A DNA stretch of 56,288 nucleotides, taken from Flavobacterium sp. (GTDB lineage: Bacteria > Bacteroidota > Bacteroidia > Flavobacteriales > Flavobacteriaceae). Made by a program: the position numbers and the translations under genes. The notes under the pieces were generated by a model. That model worked only from the letters and a program-made list of their open reading frames with translations, had not been told where the DNA came from and made no database searches. This document shows, piece after piece, positions 36,517 to 45,840 of the stretch; the stretch's first letter is position 1; the number at the start of each line of letters is the position of its first letter. The stretch is taken from positions 1 to 56,288 of the forward strand of contig NZ_JAMWYY010000017.1 of NCBI RefSeq assembly GCF_024305175.1. Reading direction: 5' to 3'.

Positions 36517-38661
36517 TTATCTTACTATAGTCATTTCGTCAACAATGTGCTTGGCATTAGAGAACCTGTCTATTACCCAAAGTACATAACGGATATCTAC
36601 GTTAATTGTCCTTTGCAGGTCTTTGTCAAATATAACATCTCCGGCCATAGCTTCTATGTTACCGTCAAAAGCAAGGCCTATAAGCTCTCCTTTACCGTTA
36701 AGTACGGGCGAACCTGAGTTACCACCGGTAATATCATTATCGGTAAGGAAGTTAACAGGCATATAACCTGCTTTATCGGCATACTGACCGAAGTCTTTTT
36801 TCTCATAAAGCTCAAGTAGCCTTTTTGGCAGGTCAAACTCCTCATCGTTTGGCTTATACTTGGCTACCTCGCCCTGCATGGTCGTGTAGTAGTTTACTTT
36901 GGCATCATTTCTTTTATCAGCCGGAAGCGACCTTACTTTACCATATGTTAAGCGCAGTGTGCTGTTAGCATCAGGGTAGTATTTGGCGTTAGGGTTAGCT
37001 TCCCTCATGCCCTGAACAAGCAGACGGAATGCTTTGCTGTACTGGACATCAAGTTCTGTCTGCTCATCTGTTTTAGCCCTGTACTGGGTAATAATAGCAT
37101 TAGACAGCTTATAGAGCGGGTCGTTATTTAAAGCCTCCATGTCAGGATTTTGCATCCATGCCATTAGTTTTTCTTTAGTGGCAAATATACTGTTATCAAA
37201 CGCTTTGTTAACAATAGCAGTATAATCATAATTGGCCGGTTTGCCAAGCTCATCTATATAAGGAGCTATAGGGTAACCCACAGATTTTGTTGCATATAGC
37301 TTAAGCTGTGCGGCAAGCACATCTTTTTCAAGCGGAAGATAAAGCGTTTTATAGCTTTCGTTTATACCTTCTTGAAGCTCCGGCATCATTGCGGCACGGC
37401 CATTTTGATTAGAATTGGCATAAGCCTCTAAACCACGGCCCAGGCTGTATGGCAATACGGCAAACGTGCTGGTACGCAATAACCCTATAAGGTAGTTATC
37501 GTGGCGTACCTTTTCGTTTGTTTTGCTGTAGTAGTTGTTAAGGGTGGCAATAACATCGCCATATTTGGCTTTGTTCTCTTTCTTGTTAGCCCACTTGTTA
37601 AACTTCTCTTCGTCTTTAGCCTTGGTAGCAGCCGTTTTATGCTTGGTAAGCGCATCAATCATACCCTGGCGGTTTTTCCAGTAGTTGGCAACCTGTGCAT
37701 ACTGAGATGCATAGTTAAGGCGTACCTGGTCGCTCTTGTCCATATGCACTTTCATTTTATCCATGCCCAGTTTAGAAGCTTCTACCCATGCAGGGTAAGC
37801 ATACTTAACGTTTTGCTCTATACCGCCCGATGGCATCCAGCGGTTGGTACGGCCCGGGTAACCTAATATCATGGCAAAATCATTTTCCTGAACTCCTTTA
37901 AGGCTTACCGGAAGGTGGTGCTTAGGCTTAAGCGGAACGTTATTTGCAGAATATTCAGCAGGGTTACCGTCTTTATCAGCGTAGATACGGAACATAGAAA
38001 AGTCGCCCGTATGGCGTGGCCATTCCCAGTTGTCTGTATCGCCACCAAACTTACCAATGCTCTCCGGAGGTGTACCTACAAGGCGGACATCTGTATAATC
38101 CTGATATACGAAGTAGTAGTACTCATTACCCTGGAAGAATGAACGTACCGAAACAGTATATTTACCGCCCTCGTTATTTTCCTGCTCTATCTTTGCAATT
38201 TCCTGGTTGATAGCTTTTTCCCTTTCAGCCTCAGTCATTTGGTCGTTAACCTTGCTCAGTATCCTTTTAGATACGTCATCCATACGCACAAAAAAGCGTA
38301 CGTAGAGGTCTTTAGGCTTCAGTTCGTCTTTGCGGGTAGCAGCCCAAAACCCGTTTTTAAGGTAATTGGCCTCAGGCGAAGACAATTCTGCAATGGCATC
38401 ATATCCGCAGTGGTGGTTGGTTAAAACAAGCCCCTCTTTAGAGATAACCTCGGCAGTACAGCCACCGTTAAACTGCACAATGGCATCTTTAAGGCTGTGG
38501 TTATTTATGCTGTAAATCTCCTCTGCCGTAAGCTGAAGGCCCATTTTCTGCATATCCCTGTGGTTTAAACGTTCAATGAACATTAAAAACCACATTCCTT
38601 CGTCTGCCCTTACAGGCAACACCATGATGAACATGGTAACGAACAAAATCAGTTTTTTCAT
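36517..38661 (-). CDS. S46-family dipeptidyl-peptidase, DPP7-like
   Basis: About 714 residues from the Met at 38661 (MKKLILFVTMFIMVLPVRA signal peptide); the frame runs open to 38709 but the earlier part is not signal-like. It is a periplasmic serine peptidase removing dipeptides from peptide N-termini in amino-acid scavenging. The catalytic His lies in TNHHCGYDA (about residue 84) and the Ser in GGNSGSPVLNGKGE (about 649). Eighteen residues after that Ser is Gly, as in DPP7 (hydrophobic P1), where DPP11 has Arg. It stands alone, convergent with the macroglobulin gene. Confidence 0.95.
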   Translation of the reverse strand: MKKLILFVTMFIMVLPVRADEGMWFLMFIERLNHRDMQKMGLQLTAEEIYSINNHSLKDAIVQFNGGCTAEVISKEGLVLTNHHCGYDAIAELSSPEANYLKNGFWAATRKDELKPKDLYVRFFVRMDDVSKRILSKVNDQMTEAEREKAINQEIAKIEQENNEGGKYTVSVRSFFQGNEYYYFVYQDYTDVRLVGTPPESIGKFGGDTDNWEWPRHTGDFSMFRIYADKDGNPAEYSANNVPLKPKHHLPVSLKGVQENDFAMILGYPGRTNRWMPSGGIEQNVKYAYPAWVEASKLGMDKMKVHMDKSDQVRLNYASQYAQVANYWKNRQGMIDALTKHKTAATKAKDEEKFNKWANKKENKAKYGDVIATLNNYYSKTNEKVRHDNYLIGLLRTSTFAVLPYSLGRGLEAYANSNQNGRAAMMPELQEGINESYKTLYLPLEKDVLAAQLKLYATKSVGYPIAPYIDELGKPANYDYTAIVNKAFDNSIFATKEKLMAWMQNPDMEALNNDPLYKLSNAIITQYRAKTDEQTELDVQYSKAFRLLVQGMREANPNAKYYPDANSTLRLTYGKVRSLPADKRNDAKVNYYTTMQGEVAKYKPNDEEFDLPKRLLELYEKKDFGQYADKAGYMPVNFLTDNDITGGNSGSPVLNGKGELIGLAFDGNIEAMAGDVIFDKDLQRTINVDIRYVLWVIDRFSNAKHIVDEMTIVR

Positions 38662-38815
38662 TAAATTGAAAATATTTAGGTTAATAGTTTTACGATGATG
38701 AGTACACAATCATTAAAAATTGTTACAGTAGCTTTATCATCTTTTTATTATAATGCTGCGAAGATAATTTATTTTGAGAATTCTTTAAAATTATAGAAGC
38801 ATAACATCATTTGTA

Positions 38816-38823
38816 TAAATTTG
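38816..38823 (+). promoter_or_regulatory. -7 box for the nucleotidyltransferase pair
   Basis: TAAATTTG matches TAnnTTTG, 18 bases before the ATG at 38841, in an AT-rich 131-base gap. No convincing -33 TTG. Confidence 0.45.
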
Positions 38824-38840
38824 CTTTAAAATAAATCTTT

Positions 38841-39593
38841 ATGAAAGAGACTATTCTGAAAAAATTATCTGAAATAGAAGAGAAACATAACATTACAATT
38901 CTCCATGCTGTCGAATCTGGAAGCAGGGCGTGGGGATTTGCCAGTCCGGATAGTGATTATGACATAAGGTTTATTTATAAAAGACCTTATGTAGAATACC
39001 TAACCTTATGGGATAAGCCTGATACTATTGAATTTATTACAGAAGATGACCTTGATGGGGCCGGTTGGGATCTTAATAAAACTTTGCAACTACTGGCTAA
39101 ATCTAACGGAGCACTGCTGGAGTGGCTTTTTCCACCTGTTACTTACTTATTTGACAACAGATTTCTATCGCAGATTCAAACCCTTGCCAAAGAAAACTTT
39201 TCTCCTATCACCACACTTTACCACTACTTAGGCACCTGTAAAAATTTTATGGATGTATGTGAAGCGGATAATGTAAAACTGAAAAGCTATTTTTATGCTA
39301 TGAGATCGGCATTAGCCGGAAAATGGATAGTAGATAAACAAACAATCCCTCCCGTATCATTTAATGAGCTATTAATTCTCGCACCGGAAGAAGTTCAGGA
39401 TATGGCAAAAAAACTAATGGCTATAAAAGCTGTTAATGATGAGAAATACCTGCACCCGAGAGAAGAAATTATTACGAACTTTTTAAAGGAAACTATAAAT
39501 TATAATCAGACAAATGCATCACAACTTTCTTCTGGCAGAAAAGACAACAAAAAGCTTGAGGATTTTTTTAGAAATGAGATACAATATAAATGA
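38841..39593 (+). CDS. RlaP/YcgL-like nucleotidyltransferase, first of a pair
   Basis: A 250-residue member of the DNA polymerase beta superfamily. The active-site signature is intact: GSRAWG near residue 27, then the metal-binding DYD (Asp39, Asp41). The following LLEWLFPP and HYLGTCKNFM blocks fit the COG3541/PF10127 group, called RlaP because members occur with RNA ligases in RNA-repair operons. The substrate is unknown. Its stop overlaps the next gene's ATG by 4 bases (ATGA), so translation is coupled. It is more AT-rich than neighbouring housekeeping genes. No RNA ligase, kinase or toxin gene is adjacent. Confidence 0.88.
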   Translation: MKETILKKLSEIEEKHNITILHAVESGSRAWGFASPDSDYDIRFIYKRPYVEYLTLWDKPDTIEFITEDDLDGAGWDLNKTLQLLAKSNGALLEWLFPPVTYLFDNRFLSQIQTLAKENFSPITTLYHYLGTCKNFMDVCEADNVKLKSYFYAMRSALAGKWIVDKQTIPPVSFNELLILAPEEVQDMAKKLMAIKAVNDEKYLHPREEIITNFLKETINYNQTNASQLSSGRKDNKKLEDFFRNEIQYK

Positions 39594-40645
39594 CAATAAA
39601 AGATTTAAAAAACCAAAACCTAATTCTTTTTGAAGTAATTGCAGGAAGCAGGTCGTTTGGATTGGACACTGCAACATCAGACACAGACATAAAAGGAGTT
39701 TTTTATCTGCCTAAAGAAAAGTTTTTTGGATTAGAATACATTCCACAGATAAATAATGAGACAAATGATGTGGTTTACTATGAATTGGGCAGGTTCATAG
39801 AGTTACTTACTAAAAACAATCCTAATATTATTGAGCTGCTTGCTTCTCCGGAAAGCTGTATTATTTACAGTCATCCAATTATGAGTAAAATTAAACTTGA
39901 ATTCTTTTTATCTAAGCTATGTAAAGAAACTTTTGCGGGTTATGCAGCCACGCAAATAAAAAAAGCAACAGGATTAAAAAAGAAGATACTCAATCCGCTC
40001 CCGAAAAAGCGAAAAGATCTTTTAGACTTTTGTTATATAGTGTCAGGGTATAAAAGTTTGCCTTTAAAAAAATGGTTGAAACATCAGGAAATAACACAAG
40101 AGCAGTGTGGCATAATTAATATTCCTCATTTAAAGGATGTCTATGCTATTTTTATTGATAAATGTAATGACTTTAATTACAGAGGCCTAATCAAGTCTGA
40201 TGACTCCAATCAATTGTCTTTGTCATCAGTGCCTAAGGAAGCTAGGGAAGCTGGCTATTTGTACTGTAATAAAGATGCTTATTCTGCCTATTGTAAAGAT
40301 TATAGAGAATATTGGGATTGGATTGCAAAGCGTAATGATGACCGGTATAACACCAATAATTTACATGGAAAAAACTACGATTCAAAAAATATGATGCACA
40401 CGATAAGGCTATTGCAATCAGCTAAAGAAATACTTACAAATGGTTCATTAAATATTAGGGTGAGTAACCGCGAAGAACTTCTAAAAATAAAATCGGGAGC
40501 AATAGAGTATGATGATTTGATGGCTAAAGCAAGTCATCTCATTCAGGAAATCGAGGCTGCAGCGGATATATCAACATTACCTGCAAAACCCGACTTAAAA
40601 AAGGCGGAGGCACTACTTGTAAGATTAAGAGAAGAACTATATTAA
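39590..40645 (+). CDS. RlaP/YcgL-like nucleotidyltransferase, second of a pair
   Basis: A 351-residue paralogue-like partner. Active site: AGSRSFG near residue 18 and DTD (Asp31, Asp33). A C-terminal motif HGKNYDSKNMMHTIRLL near residue 259 is typical of longer family members and is absent from the first protein of the pair. It starts inside the stop codon of the first gene and ends at a strong terminator, so the two genes form a closed bicistronic unit. Having a short and a long member together suggests a heteromeric enzyme or two linked substrates; that is inference. Confidence 0.88.
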   Translation: MTIKDLKNQNLILFEVIAGSRSFGLDTATSDTDIKGVFYLPKEKFFGLEYIPQINNETNDVVYYELGRFIELLTKNNPNIIELLASPESCIIYSHPIMSKIKLEFFLSKLCKETFAGYAATQIKKATGLKKKILNPLPKKRKDLLDFCYIVSGYKSLPLKKWLKHQEITQEQCGIINIPHLKDVYAIFIDKCNDFNYRGLIKSDDSNQLSLSSVPKEAREAGYLYCNKDAYSAYCKDYREYWDWIAKRNDDRYNTNNLHGKNYDSKNMMHTIRLLQSAKEILTNGSLNIRVSNREELLKIKSGAIEYDDLMAKASHLIQEIEAAADISTLPAKPDLKKAEALLVRLREELY

Positions 40646-40646
40646 A

Positions 40647-40672
40647 CAAAAGCGCCCTTTAAAGGGCGCTTT
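40647..40672. terminator. Bidirectional terminator between the RlaP pair and obgE
   Basis: A perfect 26-base palindrome with GC core (AAAAGCGCCCTTT and its inverse) with T-runs outward on both strands, in the short gap between convergent genes. Confidence 0.9.
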
Positions 40673-41683
40673 TTATTCTTTCTCGACATTAAGCATCTGC
40701 CATAACTTATCTTTAAGCTCTGTAAGCCCCTGTTGCGCCACAGAAGATATAAAGAGGTAAGGCACACCTTTTAGTTCTTCGTCAAGCTGGGCTTTCATTT
40801 CGGCTTTAAGCTCCTCATCAAGCATATCACTTTTAGATATGGCAACCAGTCTGTCTTTATCCAGCATTTCGGGGTTATAGCGCCTCAGCTCATCCAGCAA
40901 TATGTTATATTCTTTTTTAATATCTTCTGCATCAGCAGGAACGAGGAATAGTAACGTAGAGTTACGCTCTATGTGACGAAGGAAGTAATGACCAAGCCCC
41001 TTGCCTTCAGCAGCGCCCTCTATAATACCGGGTATATCGGCAATAACAAACGATTTAAAATCTCTGTAAGCCACAATACCTAAATTGGGTTTTAACGTAG
41101 TAAACGGATAATCGGCAATTTTAGGCTTTGCAGAGGTAAGCACACTAAGCAATGTGCTTTTGCCGGCGTTGGGGAAGCCCACAAGCCCCACATCTGCCAG
41201 TACTTTAAGCTCCAGGATAATATCTAGCTCTTCTCCTGCCAAACCCGGCTGTGCATAACGCGGTGTCTGGTTGGTACTGCTGCGGAAGTGCCAGTTACCC
41301 AAGCCGCCCTTACCTCCTTTGGCAAGTATCTTTTGCTCTCCGTCGTCAGTAATTTCAAACAGCACCTCGTTGGTTTCCTTATCGCGAACAACAGTACCCA
41401 ATGGCACCTCTATGTACTGATCTTCACCATCGGCACCTGTACTGCGCGAGCTGCCGCCATCTCCGCCGTGCCCGGCTTTTATATGGCGGGCAAATTTAAG
41501 ATGATACAGCGTCCAGAGGTTTTTGTTACCTATTATAAATACGTGGCCGCCACGGCCGCCATCGCCACCGTCGGGGCCTCCTTTTTCAATAAATTTTTCC
41601 CTGTGCAGGTGTGTAGATCCCTTCCCTCCTTTACCTGAGGCTACATATATCTTTACATAATCTACAAAATTCCCTTCTGTCAT
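40673..41683 (-). CDS. obgE: GTPase Obg/CgtA
   Basis: A 336-residue ribosome-associated GTPase needed for 50S maturation. The Gly-rich Obg domain ([15 protein letters not shown], residues 1 to about 158) precedes the G domain with G1 [10 protein letters not shown]3 DIPGIIEGA and G4 SKSD. The variable third domain of some Obg proteins is absent, as usual in Bacteroidota. It is the last gene of the hpt-adk-CNNM group, after a 112-base gap. Confidence 0.96.
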   Translation of the reverse strand: MTEGNFVDYVKIYVASGKGGKGSTHLHREKFIEKGGPDGGDGGRGGHVFIIGNKNLWTLYHLKFARHIKAGHGGDGGSSRSTGADGEDQYIEVPLGTVVRDKETNEVLFEITDDGEQKILAKGGKGGLGNWHFRSSTNQTPRYAQPGLAGEELDIILELKVLADVGLVGFPNAGKSTLLSVLTSAKPKIADYPFTTLKPNLGIVAYRDFKSFVIADIPGIIEGAAEGKGLGHYFLRHIERNSTLLFLVPADAEDIKKEYNILLDELRRYNPEMLDKDRLVAISKSDMLDEELKAEMKAQLDEELKGVPYLFISSVAQQGLTELKDKLWQMLNVEKE

Positions 41684-41795
41684 TTTATTTTTTTGTTTCA
41701 GGTTCCAGGTTTATTACCTGCAACCCCATCCTTATTAACTATTTTATTAACCTGAATAAGCAGGTATTATCTGTTCGCTATTGCCTCTTACCTGT

Positions 41796-43070
41796 TTACT
41801 CTTTAATAGACCTTACCAGTACCTTATCAATCTTAACTCCGTCCATTTTTATTACCTCAAGCTCATAAAGATTCCACGCCAGCTTTTCACCCTCTTTGGG
41901 TATATATGAAAGCTCTGTCATTATAAGTCCGCTAACGGTGGTAACATCATAATCGCCTGTCAGTTCGTCAAGGTCAAAATAGGTAAGAAAATCATGCAGC
42001 GGATAATGCCCGTCAACCGTCCATGTACCGTCAGGGTTAGCCAGGAGCTGGAACTCATCATGGTAAAAATCGGATGCATCTCCTACAAGTGCCTCTAAAA
42101 TATCATTCAGCGTAATTATACCTTGAAAAACGCCGTACTCATCAGTAACAAAGGCATAATGCACTTTTGTTTTCTTGAATATTTCCAGTGCTTTGTAAGC
42201 CGATGTATGCTCTATAAGGTAAACCGGCTCTTTGGTAATGGCCCTGAGGTTAAAGCCCGGCTTTTCGTAATTCGCGAAAATGTCTTTTAACTGTACCACA
42301 CCCACAACATCATCAAGATTGTCTTCGCAAACAGGATAAACCGAATGCAGCTCTTCGAGCATTATATCGCGTATTTCGTTCTTATCTGACTGGAAAGTAA
42401 TATAAGAAACCGATTTGCGGTGTGTCATTAAAGAGTTAACCTTCCTGTCGCCGATATGAAACACACGCTCCATAATATCGTGCTCAATTTCCTGTACCTC
42501 CCCGCCTTCGGTACCTTCTTTAATAATTGCCTTAATTTCTTCTTCTGTTACTTTACCGTCTGCCGTAGGGCGTATGTTAAACAGCTTCATCAGCATATCG
42601 GTAGAAGAAGTAAGCAGCCATATAAAAGGCGCGGTTATGATGCTGACAACCTTCATTGGCACAGAAACGAGTTTTGCTATAGATTCCGGATAGGTAAGCC
42701 CCACCCTTTTGGGCAGCAATTCGCCCAGCACCAGCGAAAAAAATGTCAGGATAATAACCACAACGGCAACTGCAATGCGCTCGGCATAAGGCCTGAGCGA
42801 CTCATACTGCATGAAAAACACCTCTACATCATCTGTAACCTTGTCGCCACTGTAAATACCGGTAAGAATACCAATAAGCGTAATACCTATTTGTACCGTA
42901 CTTAGAAATTTATTAGGTGAATTGGCAAGATCCAAAGCAGTTTGTGCACTAGTATTGCCTTTTTTTGCTGAATTTTCCAAACGGCTCTTACGCGCAGATA
43001 TCAGCGCAATCTCACTCATAGAGAAAACACCGTTAAGCAGTATCAGCAATAGAATTATTACTATTTCCAA
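41796..43070 (-). CDS. CNNM/CBS-domain membrane transporter (CorB/YfjD, hemolysin-C-like)
   Basis: 424 residues: an N-terminal DUF21/CNNM membrane domain (about 1-180) with MSEIALISARKSRLE and the FFSLVLGELLPKR motif, two CBS repeats (about 205-330), and a CorC_HlyC domain at the end. CNNM/CorB proteins are linked to magnesium export; the old hemolysin label is not supported. It starts 12 bases after adk. Confidence 0.92.
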   Translation of the reverse strand: MEIVIILLLILLNGVFSMSEIALISARKSRLENSAKKGNTSAQTALDLANSPNKFLSTVQIGITLIGILTGIYSGDKVTDDVEVFFMQYESLRPYAERIAVAVVVIILTFFSLVLGELLPKRVGLTYPESIAKLVSVPMKVVSIITAPFIWLLTSSTDMLMKLFNIRPTADGKVTEEEIKAIIKEGTEGGEVQEIEHDIMERVFHIGDRKVNSLMTHRKSVSYITFQSDKNEIRDIMLEELHSVYPVCEDNLDDVVGVVQLKDIFANYEKPGFNLRAITKEPVYLIEHTSAYKALEIFKKTKVHYAFVTDEYGVFQGIITLNDILEALVGDASDFYHDEFQLLANPDGTWTVDGHYPLHDFLTYFDLDELTGDYDVTTVSGLIMTELSYIPKEGEKLAWNLYELEVIKMDGVKIDKVLVRSIKE

Positions 43071-43082
43071 TTAGGTGTGGTT

Positions 43083-43658
43083 TTAGTTAATCTTTTCGAT
43101 TACAAGGCTAAGCCTTTCTGTAATCTCGGCTATAGAGCCTATACCGTTAACCGCATAAAACTTATGCTGGTTTTGGTAATAATCCATCAATGGGGCTGTT
43201 TTCTCGTTATATTCCACATAGCGGTTGCGTATCAGGTTTTCATCCTGGTCGTCTTTGCGTCCGCTGGTTTTGCCCCTCTCCAGCAGGCGTTGCACAAGCA
43301 CCTCATCATCAGCCTCGAGCGCTATGGTAGCATTTACCTTCCAGCCTTTGGTTTCTAAAAACTTGTCAAGGGCTTCCGCCTGTGCTATGGTACGCGGAAA
43401 TCCGTCAAACAAAAACCCGTTGGTATCAGGATGCTTTTCTACCTCATCCTGTAGCATTTTTATAGTCAGTTCATCCGGCACAAGGTCACCCCTGTCCATA
43501 TATTCTTTGGCTTCTTTGCCAAGCGCCGTTTCGTTTTTAAGGTTGTAACGAAACACATCGCCGGTAGAAATATGGGTAAGGTTATAACGCGTTTTTAAAA
43601 ATTCTGCCTGGGTACCTTTTCCTGCTCCCGGCTTGCCGAATAATACGATGTTAGTCAT
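43083..43658 (-). CDS. adk: Adenylate kinase
   Basis: 191 residues, equilibrating ATP, ADP and AMP. The P-loop GKPGAGKGTQ, FLFDGFPRTIAQAEAL and RLLERGKTSGRKDDQDE are typical; it is the short form without the zinc-type LID insert. It lies 20 bases after hpt, placing purine salvage and adenylate balance on one transcript. Confidence 0.97.
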   Translation of the reverse strand: MTNIVLFGKPGAGKGTQAEFLKTRYNLTHISTGDVFRYNLKNETALGKEAKEYMDRGDLVPDELTIKMLQDEVEKHPDTNGFLFDGFPRTIAQAEALDKFLETKGWKVNATIALEADDEVLVQRLLERGKTSGRKDDQDENLIRNRYVEYNEKTAPLMDYYQNQHKFYAVNGIGSIAEITERLSLVIEKIN

Positions 43659-43678
43659 TGTTGTTTTATTGTTGTTAG

Positions 43679-44206
43679 TTATTGCAATTGGTAAACTTCG
43701 GGCAGGTTTCGGCCAAGCCCGTCATAGTCGAGCCCGTAGCCTACTATAAACTTGTTGGGTATTTCTATGCCCACATAATCCAGTTTAATGTCTTTCTTAT
43801 AAGCTTCAGGCTTAAAGAAAAGCGTAGCTATTTTAAGCGACTTTACATTAACAGCTTCAAACATTTTTTTCAGCTCTACCACAGTGTTTCCGGTATCTAC
43901 TATATCTTCTATAATAACCACGGTGCGGCCTGCAAGGCTTTCATTAACACCTATCAATTTCTTAACCTGCCCGGTGGTAGCAGTACCCTCATAAGATGCC
44001 ATCTTTACAAAACTTATTTCACATGGCTTTGTGTAATGTTTGGCGAAATCTGACACTACCATAAAGGCACCGTTAAGAACCCCTACAAAAACGGGCACTT
44101 CATCGCCCATATCTGTTTCTGCCTGTTTTGCCATGCGGGCAATGGCAACATCAATCTCGCCTGCTGTAATAAAAGGCACAAAGTGCTTATCGTGTAGCTG
44201 TATCAA
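43679..44206 (-). CDS. hpt: Hypoxanthine phosphoribosyltransferase
   Basis: 175 residues, converting hypoxanthine or guanine with PRPP into IMP or GMP. The PRPP-binding motif VVIIEDIVDTGNTV and the FVGVLNGAFMV loop are present. It leads the hpt-adk-CNNM-obgE group and has a -7 box about 27 bases upstream. Confidence 0.96.
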   Translation of the reverse strand: MIQLHDKHFVPFITAGEIDVAIARMAKQAETDMGDEVPVFVGVLNGAFMVVSDFAKHYTKPCEISFVKMASYEGTATTGQVKKLIGVNESLAGRTVVIIEDIVDTGNTVVELKKMFEAVNVKSLKIATLFFKPEAYKKDIKLDYVGIEIPNKFIVGYGLDYDGLGRNLPEVYQLQ

Positions 44207-44232
44207 TTAAATTCAATGTTAGTAATAATCTG

Positions 44233-44240
44233 CAAATATA
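44233..44240 (-). promoter_or_regulatory. -7 box for the hpt-adk operon
   Basis: Minus-strand TATATTTG matches TAnnTTTG, 27 bases before the hpt start. No clear -33 element. Confidence 0.45.
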
Positions 44241-44391
44241 CTAATTACGCCACAGGTACCCGAAAACCAATGTTTATTTTGCAAAATTTTACAGATGTTA
44301 AAATATAATTAATATTCAGCAGGTTACACACCGGTTTTTATGATATTGCTTAATTTAGATAGCCTTAAATCACATTTAATAAAAGTATCTG

Positions 44392-45666
44392 ATGAAGAAT
44401 AAAGCTACATTATTAACGCTCATCGGGTTAATATCGTTAAGCTCCTGCAACGGGCAGGTAAGCAAAAAAGAAAAAGAACAGGCACGTGCCCAGGGCAGTA
44501 CCACTGTGCAAACAGCCGTTGGCGAGCTTACACTCCCCGCGCCCTATGCTACAGAATCGGTTACCAAACGCAGTGGCATGACCGACTGGCCCGACGGGCA
44601 GGGGCCAAAAGTACCAGCAGGGTTTACCGTAACCAAATTTGCAACGGATTTAGAAAATCCGCGCAACACTTATATAGGGCCTAACGGAGATATTTTTGTA
44701 GCGGAATCTAACACCCACAGCAGCGCCGACAGGATTACTGTTTTCAGGGATAAGGATAAAGACGGTACTTATGAAACACGTAACGTTTTCCTGGAGAACC
44801 TGAACCAGCCTTACGGTATGCTGATACTGAAAGACTATTTTTATGTTGCAAACACCGATGGGCTATACCGCTACCCCTACAAAAAGGATGCGCTTAAAAT
44901 AGATACCGAAGGTAAAAAAATTGTAAGCCTTCCGGCAGGCGGATACAACCACCACTGGACACGAAACCTGATTGCCAGTGCCGATGGCTCTAAAATATAT
45001 ATCTCCGTAGGTTCTGCCAGCAATGTGGGGGAATATGGTATGGATGAAGAAATAAGGCGTGCCAATATTCTTGAAATTAACCCTGACGGCAGTGGCGAAA
45101 GGGTATATGCAAGCGGCTTGCGTAACCCTGTGGGAATGGACTGGAATCCTGCTAATAATGAATTATGGTCGGCGGTTAATGAGCGTGACGAGCTTGGCGA
45201 CGAGCTGGTGCCCGATTATATAACAAGCGTTAAGGAAGGCGGTTTTTACGGATGGCCCTACTCTTACTTCGGGCAGATAGAAGACCCGAGGATGAAAGGT
45301 AAAAAGCCGGAACTGGTTAAAAAAGCCATAGTGCCAGATGTACCTGTTGGAAGCCATACGGCATCACTCGGCATAGCCTTTTATGACAAAGATGCATTCC
45401 CGGCAAGGTATAAAAACGGTGCATTTGTAGGGCAGCATGGTTCGTGGAACAGGTCGAACCTTGTGGGGTATAAAGTACTGTTTGTACCATTTGAGAACGG
45501 AAAGCCATCAGGCAAGCCCGAAGATTTCCTAACCGGGTTTATTGCCGACAGGAAAAAAGCACAGGTTTACGGCCGCCCTGTAGCCGTAACAGTTATGAAC
45601 GATGGTTCGCTGCTGGTTAACGACGATGCCGGAAATACCATCTGGAAAATAACGGCAGATAAATAA
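44392..45666 (+). CDS. PQQ-type sugar dehydrogenase (sorbosone dehydrogenase family), lipoprotein
   Basis: 424 residues with a lipobox at the end of the signal peptide (ISLSSC), so probably membrane-anchored outside the cytoplasm. The body is a six-bladed beta-propeller of the soluble glucose/sorbosone dehydrogenase group: YASGLRNPVGMDWNP, VNERDELGDELVPDY and GFYGWPYSY are the usual markers. PQQ use is inferred from the family. No PQQ biosynthesis genes are in the window. A TonB-dependent receptor gene follows 174 bases later, with a hairpin repeat between. Confidence 0.9.
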   Translation: MKNKATLLTLIGLISLSSCNGQVSKKEKEQARAQGSTTVQTAVGELTLPAPYATESVTKRSGMTDWPDGQGPKVPAGFTVTKFATDLENPRNTYIGPNGDIFVAESNTHSSADRITVFRDKDKDGTYETRNVFLENLNQPYGMLILKDYFYVANTDGLYRYPYKKDALKIDTEGKKIVSLPAGGYNHHWTRNLIASADGSKIYISVGSASNVGEYGMDEEIRRANILEINPDGSGERVYASGLRNPVGMDWNPANNELWSAVNERDELGDELVPDYITSVKEGGFYGWPYSYFGQIEDPRMKGKKPELVKKAIVPDVPVGSHTASLGIAFYDKDAFPARYKNGAFVGQHGSWNRSNLVGYKVLFVPFENGKPSGKPEDFLTGFIADRKKAQVYGRPVAVTVMNDGSLLVNDDAGNTIWKITADK

Positions 45667-45706
45667 AACTATTATTTCTAAATAAATTGGGCTGTCTCGA
45701 AAACTG

Positions 45707-45781
45707 TCATTCTGGACGGAATGTAATGGAGTGAAGAATCTCAATGATTGATTCCCGGAGATTCTTCCTTCGTCAGAATGA
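45707..45781. repeat. Palindromic intergenic repeat
   Basis: Nested inverted repeats: outer TCATTCTG (45707-45714) with CAGAATGA (45774-45781), inner GAAGAATCTC (45733-45742) with GAGATTCTTC (45758-45767). This sequence type is scattered in intergenic regions of many bacteria, including Flavobacteria. It fills most of the gap between the dehydrogenase and receptor genes. Confidence 0.85.
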
Positions 45782-45840
45782 GAATGATGCTTAAGTAAAG
45801 TACTTGGCGAGGCAGCTTATTTCTTTTATACCAGCACCCA

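Noticed and set aside
38662..38709. Upstream extension of the S46 peptidase
   Set aside because: The Met at 38661 begins the signal peptide directly; the 16 residues before it are polar and unlike family N-termini.
41684..41795. The 112-base gap between the CNNM gene and obgE as a regulatory RNA
   Set aside because: Only weak, short AGGTTT/ACCTG-type repeats are visible; no strong stem, promoter box or terminator could be supported.
41796..43070. Hemolysin function suggested by the HlyC/TlyC name
   Set aside because: The CNNM plus CBS plus CorC architecture fits ion transport; there is no toxin-specific feature.
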